Both the position numbers and the translations under genes were made by a program. The notes beneath the pieces were generated by a model that was not told the DNA's origin, ran no database searches, and worked only from the letters and a program-made list of their open reading frames with translations. Below are positions 54,241 to 62,608 of a stretch of DNA of 64,000 nucleotides, piece after piece. Positions within the stretch are counted from its first letter, which is position 1. Every line of letters begins with the position of its first letter. Source of the stretch: Paracoccaceae bacterium (GTDB lineage: Bacteria > Pseudomonadota > Alphaproteobacteria > Rhodobacterales > Rhodobacteraceae); the NCBI GenBank assembly GCA_021647745.1, contig JAKIUB010000003.1, positions 1-64,000 of the forward strand. Reading direction: 5' to 3'.

Positions 54241-55689
54241 ATGTTTGATTTTCGCCCCGTGGGCTATGTGATCGGGCTACTTCTGGTGGCTTTGGGAGCG
54301 ACAATGCTCATCCCCTGGGCTGTAGATATCGCCTGGGATACCGGTGGCGGCGGCACCTTTGCGGTTTCGGCGGCCATCACCATATTGTTTGGCGGCTCGC
54401 TGGCCTTGGCCAGCGCCAATTCGCGCACACCGGGGCTGAACCTGCAACAAGCCTTTTTGCTAACCGTAATGAGCTGGCTCGCCTTGCCGGTTTTTGCCGC
54501 CCTGCCCTTTTGGTTCGGTGCTCCGCAAGCCACCTATACAGATGCGTTTTTCGAGGCAATGTCGGGCATGACAACAACCGGCTCGACGGTGTTCTCGAAT
54601 CTCGACGAGCTGCCAATGGGTACATTGCTGTGGCGCGGTATGATGCAGTGGTTTGGCGGGGTCGGGATCATCGTGGTTGCCATGGCCTTTTTGCCAACCC
54701 TCAAGGTGGGCGGCATGCAGCTTTTTCGCTCCGAGGGGTTTGATACGCTGGGCAAGGTTTTGCCGCGCGCCGGAGAGATCGCCGGGTCGATATCCATCAT
54801 CTATCTGGTTTTAACGGTAGCCTGCATATTGGCTTATACACTGGTCGGTATGGAATTTTTTGATGCGCTGGTGCTATCGCTCACCACAATTTCAACCGGC
54901 GGATTTACCAATACCGATGCATCTTTCGGGGCCTTTCAGGGCGCGCCGGAATATGTGGCATCGATGTTTATGCTGCTGGCGAGCCTGCCTTTTATTCGCT
55001 ATGTGCAAATGATGCGCGGCTCTTCCCAGCCGCTATTTCGAGATAGTCAGGTGCGGGCTTTTCTGGTCACGGCCCTTTCCCTCATTTTGCTGATGACCTT
55101 CTACCGGATGCTTTATAACGGCGAGGGCAGCGAAGAATCCTTTCGCGAAGCGCTGTTCAATGTCACCTCTATCCTCTCGGGCACCGGCTATATTTCGGTC
55201 GATTACCAGCTTTGGGGACCATTTCCGGTTGTGCTGTTTTTCATGCTCGGGCTGGTTGGCGGCTGCGCTGGCTCCACCTGCTGTTCGATCAAGATCTTCC
55301 GGTTCCAGCTTCTGTTTATTTCGATCAAACAGCAGATCAAGCGCATCCACTCCCCCCACGGGATATTCGCCGCACGCTATGCAGGGCGGCCTGTAGGGGA
55401 TGATGTCATGTCTTCGGTCATGGCGTTTTTTGTGATGTTCATGCTGACGCTCGGGGTGCTTTCGGTGATATTGACCCTGCTCGGCCTTGATTTTATCACG
55501 GCCGTTTCGGGTGCGGCCACTGCGCTAGCCAATGTCGGCCCGGGTTTGGGGCCTGAAATAGGCCCCTCCGGCAATTTTGGCGGGCTGTCGGACCCGGTCA
55601 AATGGGTGCTGAGCGCGGCGATGTTGCTTGGCCGGCTGGAGCTGATTTCGGTTTATATTCTGTTTACTGTCGGCTTTTGGCGCGGATAG
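54241..55689 (+). CDS. trkH: TrkH-family potassium transporter
   Basis: 482 residues with four pore modules: GMTTTGSTV, LTTISTGGFTN, LSGTGYISV and NVGPGLG, each supplying a selectivity-filter Gly. Translocating subunit of Trk potassium uptake; it needs TrkA, not present nearby. Confidence 0.93.
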   Translation: MFDFRPVGYVIGLLLVALGATMLIPWAVDIAWDTGGGGTFAVSAAITILFGGSLALASANSRTPGLNLQQAFLLTVMSWLALPVFAALPFWFGAPQATYTDAFFEAMSGMTTTGSTVFSNLDELPMGTLLWRGMMQWFGGVGIIVVAMAFLPTLKVGGMQLFRSEGFDTLGKVLPRAGEIAGSISIIYLVLTVACILAYTLVGMEFFDALVLSLTTISTGGFTNTDASFGAFQGAPEYVASMFMLLASLPFIRYVQMMRGSSQPLFRDSQVRAFLVTALSLILLMTFYRMLYNGEGSEESFREALFNVTSILSGTGYISVDYQLWGPFPVVLFFMLGLVGGCAGSTCCSIKIFRFQLLFISIKQQIKRIHSPHGIFAARYAGRPVGDDVMSSVMAFFVMFMLTLGVLSVILTLLGLDFITAVSGAATALANVGPGLGPEIGPSGNFGGLSDPVKWVLSAAMLLGRLELISVYILFTVGFWRG

Positions 55690-55762
55690 AAGAGAAAAGC
55701 GGTTTAACTGAACCTGTGTTTGCCTCATACTAAGGCATCCCGTCGTATACAAAGGCCATTTG

Positions 55763-58030
55763 ATGACCCAGAAGCAAAACACCCCCGCGCTGAATTACCA
55801 CGAGTTTCCCAAGCCGGGAAAGCTGGAAATACGGGCAACCAAGCCCCTGGCTAACGGGCGTGATCTGGCGCTGGCCTATTCGCCCGGCGTGGCCGAGGCC
55901 TGTCTGGTGATCAAGGAAGACCCGTCAGCGGCGGCGCGTTTTACCGCGCGCGGCAATCTGGTGGGGGTGGTCACCAATGGCTCCGCCGCGCTCGGGCTGG
56001 GTAATATCGGGGCGCTGGCGAGCAAGCCGATCATGGAAGGCAAGGCGGTCCTGTTTAAAAAATTCGCCAATATTGATTGCTTTGATATCGAGGTGAATGA
56101 AAGCGACCCCGAAAAACTGGCCGATATTATCACCGCGTTGGAGCCGACATTTGGCGCGATAAACCTTGAAGATATCAAAGCCCCCGAATGCTTTATCGTC
56201 GAAAAGCTCTGCCGCGAACGGATGAATATTCCGGTTTTTCATGATGACCAGCACGGCACGGCGATCGTGGTCGGGGCCGCAGCACTGAATGCGCTGTATG
56301 TCGCGGATAAAAAGTTCGAGGATATAAAGGTTGTGTCCACCGGTGGCGGGGCGGCCGGCATTGCCTGCCTTAATATGCTACTCAAGCTCGGGGTAAAGCG
56401 CGAAAACGTCTGGCTTTGTGATATTGACGGGCTGGTTTTTGAAGGGCGCACGGCCGAGACCTCACCACAAAAGAACGCCTTTGCCCAAAAAACAGACCTG
56501 CGGCGGCTTGATCAGGTGATCCACGGTGCCGATCTGTTTTTAGGACTTTCCGGCCCGGGTGTGCTGACCCCTGAAATGGTCGGAAATATGACGGCAAAAC
56601 CCATCATATTCGCGCTGGCCAACCCGACCCCCGAAATCATGCCCGACGCGGTGCGGGCCGTCGCACCCGATGCGATCATCGCTACCGGCCGCTCCGACTT
56701 TCCCAATCAGGTCAATAACGTATTGTGCTTTCCGTTTATCTTTCGCGGAGCGCTTGATGTCGGGGCCACCACCATCAACGACGCGATGGAAATCGCCTGT
56801 GTCGAAGGAATTGCCGAGCTGGCGCGGGCCAGTTCCAGCGCCGAGGCGGCCGCCGCCTACCGCGACGAAAGCCTGAAATTCGGCCCGGAATACCTGATCC
56901 CCAAACCGTTTGACCCGCGCTTGCTGGCAATTGTTTCGGGTGCTGTGGTCAAGGCGGCAATGGAAAGCGGCGTTGCCACACGCCCGATCAAAGATCTTGA
57001 TGCCTATCGGCAAAAGCTCGAAAGCTCGGTTTTCCGCTCCGCGCTCATCATGCGTCCGGTGTTCGAGGCGGCCCGAAATTCGGTACGCCGGATTGTTTTT
57101 GCCGAGGGCGAAAGCGAGCGCGTGCTGCGCGCGGCCCATGCCATGTGCGAAGAAACCATCGACATGCCGATCCTGATTGGCCGGCCTGACGTGATAGAGG
57201 CGCGGCTTGAAAAATTTGGCCTGCCCCTCAAGGAAGGGCAGCATTATCAGCTGGTAAACCCGCAAAACGACCCGCGCTTTCGCGACTATTGGGGCACCTA
57301 CCACGAGATCATGCAGCGCCGCGGTGTTACCCCTGATCTTGCCAAGGCGATATTGCGCACCAATACCACTGCAATCGCGGCTGTCATGGTGGCGCGCGGC
57401 GATGCCGACAGCCTGATCTGTGGCACCTTCGGCCAGTATCTGTGGCATCTCAACTATGTCGAGCAGGTGCTGGGCAAAGACGGGCTGGCCCCGCGCGGCG
57501 CGCTCTCGCTGATGATCATGGAAAATGGCCCGCTCTTTATTGCCGATACCCATGTCAACGCCGAGCCAACCCCCGAGCAGATTGTCGAAACAGTGCTGGG
57601 GGCTGCGCGCCATGTGCATCGTTTCGGGCTGGACCCGAAGATCGCGCTTTGCTCCCATTCACAGTTTGGTAATCTTGATACCACATCGGCCATAAGAATG
57701 CGCACCGCCCTCGCGATACTCGATAAAATGGAGCTGGATTTTATCTATGAAGGTGAAATGCACACGGATGCTGCCCTCAGCGAACCATTGCGCCGCAAAA
57801 TATTTCCCAACTCGGCTTATAGCGGCGCGGCCAATGTATTGATCTTTGCCAATTCGGACGCCGCAAGTGCCGTGCGCAATATACTAAAAATCTCCGCCGG
57901 CGGGCTGGAGGTCGGGCCGATATTGATGGGCATGGGCAACAAGGCCCATATCGTGACCCCCTCGATCACCGCGCGCGGGCTGCTCAATATCGCGGCCCTC
58001 GCCGGCACAACGGTGCAGCAATACGCCTGA
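55763..58030 (+). CDS. maeB: NADP-dependent malic enzyme with C-terminal PTA-like domain
   Basis: 755 residues from the ATG at 55763. Malic enzyme domain (about 1-420): YSPGVAEACLVI, FHDDQHGTAIVVGAA, FALANPTPEI. PTA-like domain (about 425-755): RIVFAEGES, GTFGQY, GMGNKAHI. It decarboxylates malate to pyruvate; in MaeB proteins the PTA part is regulatory, sensing acetyl-CoA. Confidence 0.94.
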   Translation: MTQKQNTPALNYHEFPKPGKLEIRATKPLANGRDLALAYSPGVAEACLVIKEDPSAAARFTARGNLVGVVTNGSAALGLGNIGALASKPIMEGKAVLFKKFANIDCFDIEVNESDPEKLADIITALEPTFGAINLEDIKAPECFIVEKLCRERMNIPVFHDDQHGTAIVVGAAALNALYVADKKFEDIKVVSTGGGAAGIACLNMLLKLGVKRENVWLCDIDGLVFEGRTAETSPQKNAFAQKTDLRRLDQVIHGADLFLGLSGPGVLTPEMVGNMTAKPIIFALANPTPEIMPDAVRAVAPDAIIATGRSDFPNQVNNVLCFPFIFRGALDVGATTINDAMEIACVEGIAELARASSSAEAAAAYRDESLKFGPEYLIPKPFDPRLLAIVSGAVVKAAMESGVATRPIKDLDAYRQKLESSVFRSALIMRPVFEAARNSVRRIVFAEGESERVLRAAHAMCEETIDMPILIGRPDVIEARLEKFGLPLKEGQHYQLVNPQNDPRFRDYWGTYHEIMQRRGVTPDLAKAILRTNTTAIAAVMVARGDADSLICGTFGQYLWHLNYVEQVLGKDGLAPRGALSLMIMENGPLFIADTHVNAEPTPEQIVETVLGAARHVHRFGLDPKIALCSHSQFGNLDTTSAIRMRTALAILDKMELDFIYEGEMHTDAALSEPLRRKIFPNSAYSGAANVLIFANSDAASAVRNILKISAGGLEVGPILMGMGNKAHIVTPSITARGLLNIAALAGTTVQQYA

Positions 58031-58032
58031 TC

Positions 58033-58749
58033 TCAGACCATCGCCGCCGCCCGCAACAGTTTTTTGCGGCGCGCCGGTATGGCGCCTATCTCCAGGCCGG
58101 TGAAAACATGGATCGTATCCAGATCCCTGTCGACAACCGCGTGATCAGATACCCAGCCGCCCATCAGCAGATAGCTGCGCAGCAAGGGCGGCATGGCTTT
58201 TTGGGCGGCATACATATCGGGCGGCCCTGACGAGCGTGAAAAGCAATAGACCTTTGGAGCCTTGACCTCGGGCAGGTATTCGCGCGGTGCAAGGTGGCGG
58301 TCTTTCAGCAGAGCGAAGGCTTCGAGATGCATGCCGGCCTCCGCCCCGTCAAAGCTGGAGCAGCCAAACAGTAATTTTACGTTGTTTGCATCCACATACC
58401 GGGTCAAAGCCGCCCAGGCGATCCGCAGAATATCGGGGTCATTATAGCCGGGTTCCACACAAAACCGCCCCATTTCGGCCAGCTTGCCGGGGTAGGTGCG
58501 CAGCCGGAAAAGATCATAAAACTGCGCCGCATAGGAGCCGCCAATTTCGGTAGCACTCTCGAAAAGCTGGATGCGAAACGCACACACAAGCCGGTCTTCC
58601 AGCTGGTCCTCGATCAGGACATGGGCACAGTTCTGGTCAAACCGGTCAGCGTCGGGTGCGCCCCCTCGAAAGACCTGGCCGCGTAGCGCCTGGGCAGCAC
58701 GGATATCCGCCTCGCTTCGGGCATATCTGGCAATAAACCGTCGGGCCAT
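58033..58749 (-). CDS. OlsB-like GNAT acyltransferase (possible glutamine-lipid synthase)
   Basis: 238 residues, similar in layout to the olsB product: AQALRGQVFRGG, EMGRFCVEPGYND, LLFGCSSFDG, LLRSYLLMGGWVSDHAVVD. Some roseobacters carry a second OlsB relative, GlsB, that acylates glutamine; this is a candidate. The substrate cannot be told from the sequence. Convergent with maeB. Confidence 0.75.
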   Translation of the reverse strand: MARRFIARYARSEADIRAAQALRGQVFRGGAPDADRFDQNCAHVLIEDQLEDRLVCAFRIQLFESATEIGGSYAAQFYDLFRLRTYPGKLAEMGRFCVEPGYNDPDILRIAWAALTRYVDANNVKLLFGCSSFDGAEAGMHLEAFALLKDRHLAPREYLPEVKAPKVYCFSRSSGPPDMYAAQKAMPPLLRSYLLMGGWVSDHAVVDRDLDTIHVFTGLEIGAIPARRKKLLRAAAMV

Positions 58750-58828
58750 ATCACAGTCCTTTTACTATTCTTGAGGGTATCCCCCGTAGAATATGTATAC
58801 ATCGTTACCTACTTACCTCAGGATATTG

Positions 58829-58860
58829 GAAACCACCACAGAAACCACCACAGAAACAAC
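58829..58860. repeat. 12-nt tandem repeat before msrB
   Basis: GAAACCACCACA twice in full (58829-58840, 58841-58852), then a partial third. In the untranslated leader of msrB. Confidence 0.8.
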
Positions 58861-58874
58861 CCCCGAGAGGCCCC

Positions 58875-59276
58875 ATGAAACGCACCCCGGCCCAGCTGAA
58901 GCTCCACCTGTCGGACCTCGCCTACAAGGTCACTCAAAAAGGCGGCACCGAGCGCGCCGGCTCCCATGATGCCTTTTCCGGAGAAGCAGGGGTTTTCCAT
59001 TGCATCTGCTGCGGAGCGGCTTTGTTTGACGCCACGGCAAGATATGAAAGCGGCAGCGGCTGGCCAAGCTTTTTTCAGCCGCTCACCCCTGAAGCAGTCA
59101 ATCAAAAGCAGGATAAAAAGCTCTGGGTGACTCGCACCGAGATCACCTGTGCGACCTGCGATGCCCATCTGGGCCATCTATTTCCGGACGGGCCTCCCCC
59201 GACCGGCCAGCGCTATTGTATGAACGGGGTGGCGCTTGACTTCAAAGCTGCCGAAGACAACAACGGGATGTCATAA
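58875..59276 (+). CDS. msrB: Peptide-methionine (R)-S-oxide reductase MsrB
   Basis: 133 residues. HCICCGAALFD and ITCATCDAHLGHLFPDGP give the two zinc CxxC pairs; ESGSGWPSFFQP and QRYCMNG the substrate site and catalytic Cys. Repairs methionine-R-sulfoxide. The 3' end overlaps the Pho box of phoB. Confidence 0.94.
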   Translation: MKRTPAQLKLHLSDLAYKVTQKGGTERAGSHDAFSGEAGVFHCICCGAALFDATARYESGSGWPSFFQPLTPEAVNQKQDKKLWVTRTEITCATCDAHLGHLFPDGPPPTGQRYCMNGVALDFKAAEDNNGMS

Positions 59277-59285
59277 TAATGTCAT
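59268..59285 (+). promoter_or_regulatory. Pho box before phoB
   Basis: ATGTCAT (59268-59274), AATA, ATGTCAT (59279-59285): two 7-bp direct repeats with the 4-bp spacer of the PhoB site. It overlaps the last codons of msrB and lies 61 bases before phoB, consistent with autoregulation. Confidence 0.75.
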
Positions 59286-59346
59286 GGCGGCTGTGTAAGC
59301 CTGCGCGAAAGCAACACAGGGCAAACAACCGCCCGGGAGATAGGGC

Positions 59347-60042
59347 ATGAGTATCCGGGTATTGATCATCGAGGATGAAGAGGCCTTGCAGGGGCTGCTC
59401 GAATACAACCTGCAAAAAGAGGGCTTCGAGGTGTCCATTGAGGGCGACGGCGGAGAGGCGTTGACCGCCGTCGCTGAAAACAACCCCGATATCATCCTGC
59501 TCGACTGGATGCTGCCCAACATGACCGGCATCGATATTTGCCGCGCCTTGCGCAAAAGCCCGAAAACCAACGCTATCCCTATCATCATGCTAACTGCGCG
59601 GGTCGAGGAGGCCGACAAGCTGCGCGGGCTTGATCACGGTGCAGACGATTACATCACCAAGCCGTTTTCGGTATCCGAGGTCATCGCCCGCATTCGCGCA
59701 GTACTGCGCCGCACCAACCCCGCCATTGCCGGTGATATCGTCAGTTATGGCGATATCACCCTTGACCGCGAGCAAATGCGGGTCAAGCGCGGTGCTCGCC
59801 CGGTGGCGCTCGGCCCGACCGAGTTCAAATTGCTGGAGGTGTTTATCCAGCGCCCGGGGCGGGTATATTCGCGCGAGCAACTGCTCGACCGCGTCTGGGG
59901 GCAAGAAGTATATGTAGAGCACCGCACGGTCGATGTGCATATCGGCCGGCTGCGCAAAGCTCTAAACCAATCCGGAGAGGCCGACCCCATCCGCACCGTG
60001 CGCGCCACCGGCTATGCGCTTGATGAAACCTATCGCAGATAG
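59347..60042 (+). CDS. phoB: Phosphate regulon response regulator PhoB
   Basis: 231 residues. Receiver domain with IIEDEEAL, phospho-acceptor Asp53 (ILLDWMLPNMTG) and YITKPF; OmpR-type winged helix at about 135-228 (LGPTEFKLLEVF, VDVHIGRLRKAL). PhoR, PhoU and Pst genes, usual neighbours, are absent in the window. Controlled by the Pho box upstream. Confidence 0.9.
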   Translation: MSIRVLIIEDEEALQGLLEYNLQKEGFEVSIEGDGGEALTAVAENNPDIILLDWMLPNMTGIDICRALRKSPKTNAIPIIMLTARVEEADKLRGLDHGADDYITKPFSVSEVIARIRAVLRRTNPAIAGDIVSYGDITLDREQMRVKRGARPVALGPTEFKLLEVFIQRPGRVYSREQLLDRVWGQEVYVEHRTVDVHIGRLRKALNQSGEADPIRTVRATGYALDETYRR

Positions 60043-60120
60043 GCCTGCGTGGTGCCGGGACTGAATTCGGCCTGATCTCGGGGTATTTGCGTTAAAACGC
60101 AATAAACAAGGTAGGTCAAA

Positions 60121-60180
60121 AGGTTAGCCGGCTAACCTGTAAAACACAGGGCAGGCCAGAAAAACCCGGCTTGCCTTGTC
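60121..60180. terminator. Palindromes between convergent phoB and fnrL
   Basis: AGGTTAGCCGGCTAACCT (60121-60138) is an 18-bp perfect palindrome followed on the minus strand by TTTT, so it may end fnrL transcription. A second stem (GGCAGGCC with GGCTTGCC, 60151-60176) lies closer to fnrL. Confidence 0.5.
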
Positions 60181-60183
60181 GGT

Positions 60184-60951
60184 TCAGGCAATTTTCAGCA
60201 CTTTAAAGCCATGTTTACCGGCATCCTTGATCACCGCATCCCTGTCGCCATTGGCAATGCGGCGCAACATCGGAATGTTTGTGATCCGCACCGCGTTCAA
60301 GCGCGGGGCAACCAAAATCTCGCGCTGCTCAAGCTCCTTGAAACAGCGACTAACGGTTTCAGGCTGCATGCCCAGATATTCGGCCAAATCAATCCGCCGC
60401 ACCGGAATATCGATGGTATCGCATTCCGGAATTTTTTCCTGACGATTGCGGCACTCGAATATAAACGATGCCAGCTTTTCCAGCGCCTGCTTCTTGGCAA
60501 TATCGCCCGAGTGATCCATTGCCCGAAAGGCCTGATCGCGCAGGTTTTCCCAGATCACCTTTTGCGCCTTCGGGTTTTTACCCATAATCTGCTCGAAAAC
60601 CCTTGGTGACAAACGGCACAGCTTGACCTTGCCAAGAGCGATCAGCGCGCCGCGGTTACGGTTGGAAATATTGCGCAGGTCAATTATATCGCCACGCATA
60701 AAAAGAGCGGCGATGGTTTTGCGCCCGTCTTGCAACAAGTGTTGCATGCTAAGCACCCCCATATCAATCGCCACGATCGGCCAGGTGCCCAGCGCCTCGC
60801 CCTCAAGGCTATCGCCACGCTTCATGGTAAGGGTTCTGGAATGGTCAGACAGGGCGCAAAGCTCGTCTGCATCAAGCTGGGCGCAAAAAAGGTATCCGTT
60901 AGCGTAGATCGAACATTGCTTACATTTGTCTTTAATTTCTGCCCTGTTCAT
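60184..60951 (-). CDS. fnrL: FNR-type oxygen regulator FnrL
   Basis: 255 residues. N-terminal cysteines C10, C13, C23 (CKQCSIYANGYLFC) and another in GKVKLCRLSP can hold a [4Fe-4S] cluster; cAMP-type barrel; C-terminal HTH RRIDLAEYLGMQPETVSRCFKELE with the FNR-type E..SR recognition. Activates microaerobic genes (cbb3 oxidase, haem synthesis) in relatives. Confidence 0.9.
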   Translation of the reverse strand: MNRAEIKDKCKQCSIYANGYLFCAQLDADELCALSDHSRTLTMKRGDSLEGEALGTWPIVAIDMGVLSMQHLLQDGRKTIAALFMRGDIIDLRNISNRNRGALIALGKVKLCRLSPRVFEQIMGKNPKAQKVIWENLRDQAFRAMDHSGDIAKKQALEKLASFIFECRNRQEKIPECDTIDIPVRRIDLAEYLGMQPETVSRCFKELEQREILVAPRLNAVRITNIPMLRRIANGDRDAVIKDAGKHGFKVLKIA

Positions 60952-60990
60952 ACGCGCCCCCGCTTTTCTGACTGGATGTCAGGCGCAACC

Positions 60991-61031
60991 TTGATAGATC
61001 AAGAAGCCCCGGAACTATTGATCGAGATCAA
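60991..61031. promoter_or_regulatory. FNR box upstream of fnrL
   Basis: TTGATCGAGATCAA (61018-61031) has perfect TTGAT-N4-ATCAA form, 67 bases before the fnrL start. A second palindrome, TTGATAGATCAA (60991-61002), has the same half-sites with a 2-base spacer and is probably not a normal site. Confidence 0.75.
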
Positions 61032-61140
61032 CGAAAGACAAGATAATGAAAATTGTTCGCCCCCTGCACGGACAGGGGCACTGCTCTCGCCGGTAGCACT
61101 CACTCCTATTGACAGAGCTGGCAAAACCATGCATCGCTCA

Positions 61141-61330
61141 AGGGGCAACGGTTCCCCGATGCGCCAAAGCGCAGGGGATGAAACGGGAATGCTGTCAGGG
61201 GAGACCAAACGAGGCCCCGATGCAGCAGCCGCCCCCGCGACTGTAGGTGGGTTTGCGCGCCATATTGCCACTGGGCTTTGCCCGGGAAGGCGGCGCGCAG
61301 GATACCACAAGCCAGGAGACCGGCCATTGC
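61141..61330 (+). ncRNA. Cobalamin (B12) riboswitch
   Basis: GGTTCCCC at the 5' side, GGGAATGCTGTCAGG, AGCAGCCGCCCCCGCGACTGT, GGGAAGGCGGCGC and the B12 box AAGCCAGGAGACCGGCC. It lies before cbtB. A hairpin GCCGTC/GACGGC (61345-61362) next to the AAAGGAG site probably forms the expression platform. Confidence 0.92.
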
Positions 61331-61377
61331 ACGAACCGTAACCGGCCGTCGGGGAAGACGGCTAAAGGAGACCTGAC

Positions 61378-61584
61378 ATGACAACAATGTCCACCACCAC
61401 TGCGACCACCACTGCGACCACCGCCGCACAAGCCGACAACCGCAGCGAAATCAGCCTGCGCAGCATTATTCTTACCGCCACGTTCGGCCTTGGCATCATG
61501 TTTGCCGCCGGTTTTGCGCAGTCGGCAGTCATCCACGATGCCCAGCATGACACGCGCCACGCCATCGGCTTTCCCTGCCACTAA
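61378..61584 (+). CDS. cbtB: Cobalt transporter subunit CbtB
   Basis: 68 residues with AAAGGAG upstream. One membrane helix (IILTATFGLGIMFAAGF) and a His-rich tail (HDAQHDTRHAIGFPCH), the CbtB hallmark. The Thr/Ala N-terminus is coded by 12-nt tandem repeats (61393-61416). Under the cobalamin riboswitch. Confidence 0.88.
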   Translation: MTTMSTTTATTTATTAAQADNRSEISLRSIILTATFGLGIMFAAGFAQSAVIHDAQHDTRHAIGFPCH

Positions 61585-61680
61585 GGCATAATTGCTTTTA
61601 CCTATAATCAGCAGGCCGGTTGTGCCGGATGCGTTTTGCCTTCGGCGTGCAGCCGTGCCTGCGCACTGGAAACCGAAAAA

Positions 61681-62445
61681 ATGCTTAAAAAACTACTTAC
61701 CAGTGCGTTGTTCGCTGGCTTTGGCGCAGGGCTGATCGTGGCCGTGCTACAAATATCCATCGCGGTTCCGGTTATTCTGGAGGCCGAACTATACGAAAGC
61801 GGCCAAGAGGTGCATTACGCCGGTGTGGTCCAGATGGTCGCGCCGGATCATAACGACACCCACGGCGCCGAGGCCCGCGCCGCAGACACCGCCCGCGCAG
61901 CGGGTGAGGCTGTGGAAGCCGAACCAACACTCGAAGGCTTTGACTGGTCACGCAATATCCAGACCTTCCTTTCCACCGAACTGACCTATATCGGCTACGC
62001 GTTACTCTTGATCGCGGGCATGGCGCTGGCGGCGCGCAGCGGCGTGGTCATCACAGCCCGCAGCGGTATTATCTGGGGGTTGGCGGGGTTTGCCGCCTTT
62101 AGCCTATCCCCCGGCATGGGGCTGCCACCCGAGTTGCCTGGCGCTATGGCCGCCCCGCTCGAGCTGCGTCAAATGTGGTGGATCGGCACAGTGGTGGCGA
62201 CAATTGCCGGACTGGCAGCAATCGCATTTGGCAAAAACTGGCTCTATTGGGGTGGCGGAATATGCCTCCTCGCGCTGCCCCACCTGATCGGCCAGCCAAA
62301 GGCCGGCGGCTATGGCGGCGTAGTGCCACCCGAGCTGGCGGGCGAGTTTGTCGGCATGACGCTGGCCATTTCGGCCATTGGCTGGGCAGCACTGGGCCTG
62401 TTCGCCGGTCACTTCTGGGCAAAAGACACAAAACAGCCCCGATAA
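61681..62445 (+). CDS. cbtA: Cobalt transporter subunit CbtA
   Basis: 254 residues from the ATG at 61681 with about six membrane helices: LLTSALFAGFGAGLIVAVLQ, and FSLSPGMGLPPELPG as the conserved central motif. A Glu/Ala/His-rich loop (about 60-95) may bind metal. Forms CbtAB, predicted cobalt uptake for B12 synthesis. Confidence 0.88.
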   Translation: MLKKLLTSALFAGFGAGLIVAVLQISIAVPVILEAELYESGQEVHYAGVVQMVAPDHNDTHGAEARAADTARAAGEAVEAEPTLEGFDWSRNIQTFLSTELTYIGYALLLIAGMALAARSGVVITARSGIIWGLAGFAAFSLSPGMGLPPELPGAMAAPLELRQMWWIGTVVATIAGLAAIAFGKNWLYWGGGICLLALPHLIGQPKAGGYGGVVPPELAGEFVGMTLAISAIGWAALGLFAGHFWAKDTKQPR

Positions 62446-62460
62446 ACAAGGTTTGCCGCG

Positions 62461-62498
62461 GGGGCTTGTATATGGGGGCGAAAGCGTCCATATACCCC
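62461..62498 (+). other. Stable hairpin before the RNA helicase
   Basis: GTATATGG (62468-62475) pairs with CCATATAC (62488-62495), capped by GCGAAAGC with a GNRA loop. No T-run follows. It lies in the 163-base gap between cbtA and the helicase, about 110 bases before its start. Confidence 0.6.
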
Positions 62499-62608
62499 TA
62501 GAACCCCGCGGCCAACTCATTCACGAGCCAATTTGCACGTTTTTAGAGCCTGTCGCACCTGACAAGCCAAAAGCCGTGCCTGCCGCGCATTCCGAAAGAC
62601 TCCATTTA

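Noticed and set aside
58829..58860. Short CRISPR-like array
   Set aside because: Units are 12 nt with no spacers; a simple tandem repeat.
60991..61002. TTGATAGATCAA as a normal FNR box
   Set aside because: The spacer is 2 bases instead of 4; kept only as a curiosity next to the canonical site.
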